From Planctomycetota bacterium (GTDB lineage Bacteria > Planctomycetota > PLA2 > JAEUHO01), in NCBI GenBank assembly GCA_029259775.1, contig JAJDEN010000019.1, forward strand, positions 1 through 64,000: a stretch of DNA of 64,000 nt, read 5' to 3'. Below are positions 60,260 through 64,000 of the stretch, piece by piece; the first letter of the stretch is position 1, and each line of letters begins with the position of its first letter. The position numbers were made by a program, and so were the translations under genes. Under the pieces are notes generated by a model, which saw nothing but the letters and a program-made list of their open reading frames with translations, was not told the DNA's origin and did not search any database.

Positions 60260-60592
60260 TTAGTCGCCCTTCTTGCGGACGAGGGTGACGACGAACGCGG
60301 CGTCCTGGTCGGTGTAGTTGCCCGGGCCGGCCAGCTTCGTGCCGTCGTAGAACGCCATGTCGCCGGCGGTCAGTTCCGTTTCGCCCTTGCCGGGCGTCAC
60401 GCGCACGCCGCCCTGGATGCAGTAGACGATCGCTTCGCGGCGGCGGTGGGTGAAGGGGGAGAGCGCCTGACCGGGGCGCAGGCAGACGAGCGTCACCGTC
60501 GAGCGATCCGTGGTGAGCAGCTTCTTGGTGACCGGGCCTTCGTCGCGGAACTCAACGAGCGGTGCGATCGAGGTGGTGACGTGGGCGTCCAT
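60260..60592 (-). CDS. Small cupin-domain protein
   Basis: A 110-residue single cupin. The two conserved beta-barrel motifs are reduced: FTHRRREAIVYCIQGGVRV (cupin 1, with His and Glu) and LTAGDMAFYDGTKL (cupin 2, where the usual His is absent). It may bind a metal weakly or only a ligand. It begins 7 bases upstream of the methyltransferase gene and heads the three-gene unit cupin, methyltransferase, metallopeptidase. Function unknown. Confidence 0.85.
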   Translation of the reverse strand: MDAHVTTSIAPLVEFRDEGPVTKKLLTTDRSTVTLVCLRPGQALSPFTHRRREAIVYCIQGGVRVTPGKGETELTAGDMAFYDGTKLAGPGNYTDQDAAFVVTLVRKKGD

Positions 60593-60653
60593 GCGTTGCG
60601 GTCTCCGGCGGGGCCGCTCGCATCCTAGCGCCGCGGCCCCGGCCCGACGCTGC

Positions 60654-61286
60654 CTAGCCCCACTGATCGAGGGCGGCGGCGACGCCCGCAGCCACGACCA
60701 GGACGACGAACATGGTCAACATCCACCGTCCGCCGGAGCCGCTCGAGCCTGCGCCCACCCTTTCGGGCTCGGCCGGCAGGGCGCCAAGGTCGTCGGAGCT
60801 GCCCTCCTCGACGTGCTCGAGGCTGGTGACGCGCGTCGCCAACTCGGCCAGGCGCTCGTCGGCGGCATTGCGCAGCGTGCGGACGGCGGCCTCGATACGC
60901 TCGAAGCGCTCGCCCTGGTCGCGCGTGCCCTCCTCGAGGGCGGTGACGACGCGCGCCTCGGTCTCGGCGACCCGGCTCTCCACGCCCTCGAGGCGCGCGC
61001 GGGCCTCGCTGAGCGCCGGCAGGTTCTCTTCCATGGCGGCGCTGAGATCGGCCACGGACGGCTCGAGCTGGTCCAAGCGCGGGCGGACCTCGCTTGCCAC
61101 GGACTCCCAGCTGCGCGTCCCTTCGTCCAGACGCGCTCGGACGTCGCTCGACATGTCCCGCTGGACCACGCGCAGGCGTTCGATGTCGGCGCGGAGGCCG
61201 TCCAGCCGCCCTCCCAGACGGAAGATCACCGCGAGGAGCAGACCGACCACGGCGAGGGTGGCCACGACGAGCAGGGCAGGGAGCAT
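60654..61286 (-). CDS. Membrane-anchored coiled-coil protein
   Basis: A 210-residue protein with membrane segments at both ends (ALLVVATLAVVGLLLAVIF, 4-22, and MLTMFVVLVVAAGVAAAL near the C-terminus) and a long coiled coil between, about 30-165 (RLDGLRADIERLRVVQRDM to ELATRVTSLEHV). Gly/Ser-rich linker before the last helix. The design is of a spacer or scaffold that loops back to the same membrane. No family name is recognised. Confidence 0.82.
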   Translation of the reverse strand: MLPALLVVATLAVVGLLLAVIFRLGGRLDGLRADIERLRVVQRDMSSDVRARLDEGTRSWESVASEVRPRLDQLEPSVADLSAAMEENLPALSEARARLEGVESRVAETEARVVTALEEGTRDQGERFERIEAAVRTLRNAADERLAELATRVTSLEHVEEGSSDDLGALPAEPERVGAGSSGSGGRWMLTMFVVLVVAAGVAAALDQWG

Positions 61287-61376
61287 TACCTCCCAGGGTA
61301 GCGCTCAGAAGCGTAGCTCCAAGGTCCACAGAACGACGGTTGCCGGGGCGACGCCCAGCCGGTAGGTTCGCGCGCC

Positions 61377-63332
61377 GTGACCCGCCCCCGGACCGCACTC
61401 TTCTGGCTGCTCCTCGTCGCCCTGGCGGGCGCTCCCCTGGTCGTCGGCGGCTGCGGCTCCGATCCGTACCCGGGCGAGAAGCCGAACACGCTGCATGTGT
61501 TCCTCGCGATCGCGCCGAAGAGCATGGATCCGGTGCTGGCTCAGGACCAGTACAGCAACGTCTGTGTCCTCAACATCTACGACCAGCTCTACGAGTACGA
61601 GTACCTGGAGCGCCCCTTTCGCCTGAAGCCGTCCATCGCCGCGGCGCTGCCCGAGGTCTCCGAGGACAAGCTCACCTACACGATCCGGCTGAAGAAGGGC
61701 ATCCACTACATCGACAACGCCTGCTTTCCGAAGGGGAAGGGGCGTGAGGTACGCGCCCAGGACGTCGTCTTCTGTTTCAAGCGCCTCATGGATCGCCAGT
61801 CCAAGAGCACCGGTACCTGGTTGCTCGACGGCAAGATCGAAGGGCTTGATGAGTTCCGCGAGGCCTCCGGCGCGGCGACCAGGAACGCGCGCCGCGGAAG
61901 CTACACCGAAGCCGAGGGCTATCCCGAGGTCGAAGGCCTGAAGGCGCTGGACGACTACACGGTCCAGTTCAAGCTCAAGGAGGCCTACCCCCAGTTCATA
62001 TGGACGCTGGCCACCGGGTACGCCTCGATCTATCCGCCGGAGGCCGTCGAGTACCACGGGTCGCAGTTCCAGTACGCAGGCGTTGGCAGCGGCCCCTACA
62101 TGGTCGAGCATGTCAATCTCTCGAAGAAGCTGGTCCTGGTCCGCAACCCGAACTACCGCGAGGATCGCTACCCCTCGAAGGGCATGCCTGGCGACGAGGA
62201 GAAGCTCCGACTCGTCGATGCGGAGAAGCGGCTGCCCCTGAACGACCGCGTTGTGGTCACCGTGTTCAAGGAGACCCAGCCTCAGTGGCTCTACTTCCTG
62301 CGCGGGTACCTGGATCGCACGACGATCCCGAGCGAGAACTTCGAAGGCGCGGTGGACCCGGAGAGCTTTGAACTCATCGGCGACCTGGCGGAGCGCGGCG
62401 TGCGGCTCGACAAGGACGCACGCATGGACATCGTCTACGACTGCTTCAACATGGAGGACGAGGTCGTCGGAGCGCCGAACGGTGAGAAGGGGTTGGCCAT
62501 TCGGCGCGCCATCTCGCTTGCGACCGACAACGTGTGGACGATCAAGAATCTCTACAACGGGCGCGCGGCACGCGTCGACGGCCCGATCCTCAACGAGTTT
62601 GCCGAGTTCGATCCTGCGTATCGCAATCCGTGGAAGCCCAGGCCCGGCGAGACACGCAAGCAGGTGCTCGCGCGCGCAAGGAAGATCCTGGCCGACGCGG
62701 GCTACCCCGGCGGTGAGGGCATCCCGGTCCTGAAGAAGGACCTCTCCGAGGGCGGCAGCTCACGCAACTTCTTCCTCGCCTTCCAACGTGATGTCGCTGA
62801 GATCGGCATCCGCGTCGAGCCGTTCACGGTCACGTTCGGCGAGTTGATGCGGCGCCTCAACAACAAGAAGTCGCAGCTGTGGGGCGTTGCCTGGGGCGCG
62901 GACTACCCGGACCCGCAGAACTTCTTCCAGCTCTTCTACGGCCCCAACAAGGCGCCGGGCGTCAACAAGAGCTGCTTCGACGACCCCGAGTTCAACGACC
63001 TCTACGCCAGAGCGCGTGTGTTGCTCGAGGGCCCGGAGCGGACGCAGCTCTACAGGCGCATGCAGGAGATCGTCGGCGATCAATGCCCCTGGAGCTTCCG
63101 CTGTCGCCGCGTGAACTTCAATCTGAACCAGCCGTGGCTCTACGGGTACCGCTACAACGACATGGCGTCCAAGTACTTCAAGTTCTGTCGCGTCGACGGC
63201 GAGATGCGCAAGAAGGGTGTCGCCAGCGTGAACAAGGCGACGCTGTGGCCCGTATTCGTCTTCCTCGGGACGAGCATCCTGCTCATCAGCTTGACCCTCG
63301 TGTCCGCGCGACGGCGCGTGAAGGGCTGGTAG
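61377..63332 (+). CDS. Oligopeptide/dipeptide ABC binding protein (SBP family 5), with C-terminal membrane anchor
   Basis: A 651-residue binding protein of the DppA/OppA family. It starts at GTG with a lipobox-like GGCG near 26, then the typical fold: SMDPVLAQDQYSNVCVLNIYDQLYEY, LRDG-like LKKGIHY, GSGPYMVEHV and DYPDPQNFFQLFYG. Unusually it ends with a membrane segment (LWPVFVFLGTSILLISLTL) and a basic tail, so it may be held at the membrane at both ends. It takes up peptides or similar substrates. The permease gene follows 4 bases later. Confidence 0.9.
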   Translation: MTRPRTALFWLLLVALAGAPLVVGGCGSDPYPGEKPNTLHVFLAIAPKSMDPVLAQDQYSNVCVLNIYDQLYEYEYLERPFRLKPSIAAALPEVSEDKLTYTIRLKKGIHYIDNACFPKGKGREVRAQDVVFCFKRLMDRQSKSTGTWLLDGKIEGLDEFREASGAATRNARRGSYTEAEGYPEVEGLKALDDYTVQFKLKEAYPQFIWTLATGYASIYPPEAVEYHGSQFQYAGVGSGPYMVEHVNLSKKLVLVRNPNYREDRYPSKGMPGDEEKLRLVDAEKRLPLNDRVVVTVFKETQPQWLYFLRGYLDRTTIPSENFEGAVDPESFELIGDLAERGVRLDKDARMDIVYDCFNMEDEVVGAPNGEKGLAIRRAISLATDNVWTIKNLYNGRAARVDGPILNEFAEFDPAYRNPWKPRPGETRKQVLARARKILADAGYPGGEGIPVLKKDLSEGGSSRNFFLAFQRDVAEIGIRVEPFTVTFGELMRRLNNKKSQLWGVAWGADYPDPQNFFQLFYGPNKAPGVNKSCFDDPEFNDLYARARVLLEGPERTQLYRRMQEIVGDQCPWSFRCRRVNFNLNQPWLYGYRYNDMASKYFKFCRVDGEMRKKGVASVNKATLWPVFVFLGTSILLISLTLVSARRRVKGW

Positions 63333-63336
63333 GCGC

Positions 63337-64000
63337 ATGTGGGCGTACATCCTCCGACGGACGCTGCAGGCGGTTCCCACGCTCATCGGCGTGACGATGA
63401 TCGTATTCCTGCTCTTCAACGTCGTCGCGGACGATCCGGCGCGGACGAAGCTCGGGCCGAAGGCCACGCCCGAAGCCGTGGCCGCACTCAGCGCGGAGCT
63501 CGGCACGGACAAGCCGCTCCACATCCAGTACCTACGCTTCCTCGGGGAGTCCGCCTCGCTGGACTTCGGCGACTCCTGGTCCACCAACCGGCCCGTGGGC
63601 GAGATGCTCGAGGATGGGCTTGTTCCGAGCGTCACCGTGACCCTGCCGGCGTTCTTCATCGCGACCATGCTCGCCGTGGCCCTTGCCCTGTTCTGTGCGT
63701 TCTACAGGGACTCCGTGGCCGACCGGACGACCGTCATTGCGGCCGTGGCTGGCATGTCCATCTCGAGCCTCGCCTACATCATCTTCGGGCAGTACTTCGT
63801 GGCCTTCGAGTGGAACCTCCTTCCCATCTTCGGCCATGAGGTGTCGCTGCGCGGCATCGTGTTCCTGTTCCTGCCGTGGATCATCTGGATCGCGCTCTCC
63901 TTCGGCAGCGAGGTGCGCTTCTTCCGCACGGCGATGCTCGAAGAGATGAGTCAGGACTACGTGCGCACGGCCGCCGCGAAGGGGCTGGGCACGCGCAAGA
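63337..64000 (+). CDS. Oligopeptide/dipeptide ABC permease (DppB type), 3' end outside window
   Basis: The frame from the ATG at 63337 stays open to the window end, giving 221 residues. It opens MWAYILRRTLQAVPTLIGVTM, the family N-terminus, continues with a periplasmic part (LGTDKPLHIQYLRFLGESASLDFG, then SVTVTLPAFFIATMLAVAL) and reaches the EAA loop (MLEEMSQDYVRTAAAKGLG), which contacts the ATPase. It starts 4 bases after the binding-protein gene. The ATPase partner may be the fused protein at 4703..6535, or a gene past the window end. Confidence 0.9.
   Translation, partial: MWAYILRRTLQAVPTLIGVTMIVFLLFNVVADDPARTKLGPKATPEAVAALSAELGTDKPLHIQYLRFLGESASLDFGDSWSTNRPVGEMLEDGLVPSVTVTLPAFFIATMLAVALALFCAFYRDSVADRTTVIAAVAGMSISSLAYIIFGQYFVAFEWNLLPIFGHEVSLRGIVFLFLPWIIWIALSFGSEVRFFRTAMLEEMSQDYVRTAAAKGLGTRK

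Noticed and set aside
1-64000. UGA as a sense codon genome-wide (alternative genetic code) to explain the in-frame TGAs
   Set aside because: TGA is the stop of many intact genes here, including ATGA and GTGA overlaps at 8289, 19641 and 43771, where reading through would give nonsense tails. Only three TGAs sit inside conserved frames, each with a hairpin after it.

Overview
The window is 64 kb of GC-rich, densely coded bacterial DNA with about 57 protein genes and no rRNA, tRNA or CRISPR array that I can see. A diderm is indicated by a beta-barrel porin, several lipoproteins and a Fur box. The mix of a tricorn-type protease, an alpha/alpha-toroid (squalene-cyclase-like) secreted protein, PPC and HEAT-repeat proteins, bactofilins and many family-less secreted proteins most resembles Planctomycetota. 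This is an inference from gene content, and Myxococcota-like lineages are not excluded.

The main result is selenium. Three genes are interrupted by an in-frame UGA that I read as selenocysteine (Sec, U). One is a TlpA/thioredoxin-like protein (11939..13342, minus) in which UGA replaces the first Cys of the CxxC motif (W-U-A-G-C). The other two are paralogous secreted thioredoxin-fold proteins (14156..14911, minus; 39657..40439, plus) in which UGA lies beside a Cys directly after the signal peptide (C-U in one, U-C in the other). Each UGA is followed at 21 to 23 nt by a hairpin that fits the bacterial SECIS model. The window also carries an ABC importer resembling the putative selenate transporter family (18664..22212), divergent from a LysR regulator resembling the selenium-metabolism-associated group (22357..23268), with an 11-bp inverted repeat between them. 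Uptake, regulation and use of selenium may therefore be linked. UGA is an ordinary stop elsewhere here, including in ATGA and GTGA overlaps.

Layout. 1..9.5 kb, minus strand: thioredoxin reductase, A-type Fe-S carrier, 2OG-Fe(II) oxygenase, CBS-pair protein, fused oligopeptide ABC ATPase, dUTPase, lipoprotein, GNAT, AnmK. 9.5..18.6 kb: VWA protein, Ca/Na antiporter, two Sec genes, NhaD-type antiporter with a Usp protein, toroid protein. 18.6..25 kb: selenium-type importer, LysR, ABC exporter. 25..28 kb: Fur-boxed operon of porin, heme lipoprotein and MauE-thioredoxin fusion. 28..40 kb: large secreted protein, CHAD-CYTH, bactofilin pair, tricorn protease, DUF1028 protein, GNAT, third Sec gene. 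40..50 kb: small unknowns, cytochrome c'-like protein, HEAT lipoprotein, DinB, cystathionine beta-synthase, Arg/Ser-rich protein, DAACS symporter, MBL hydrolase. 50..64 kb: secreted PPC/protease proteins, receiver-like protein, gamma-family PLP enzyme, fumarase, zinc peptidase, methyltransferase, cupin, coiled-coil protein, and the start of an oligopeptide importer.

Intergenic spaces hold several repeat families: a 78-bp dispersed repeat, terminal-inverted-repeat elements, and nested double hairpins whose stems covary between copies and which sit between convergent genes.
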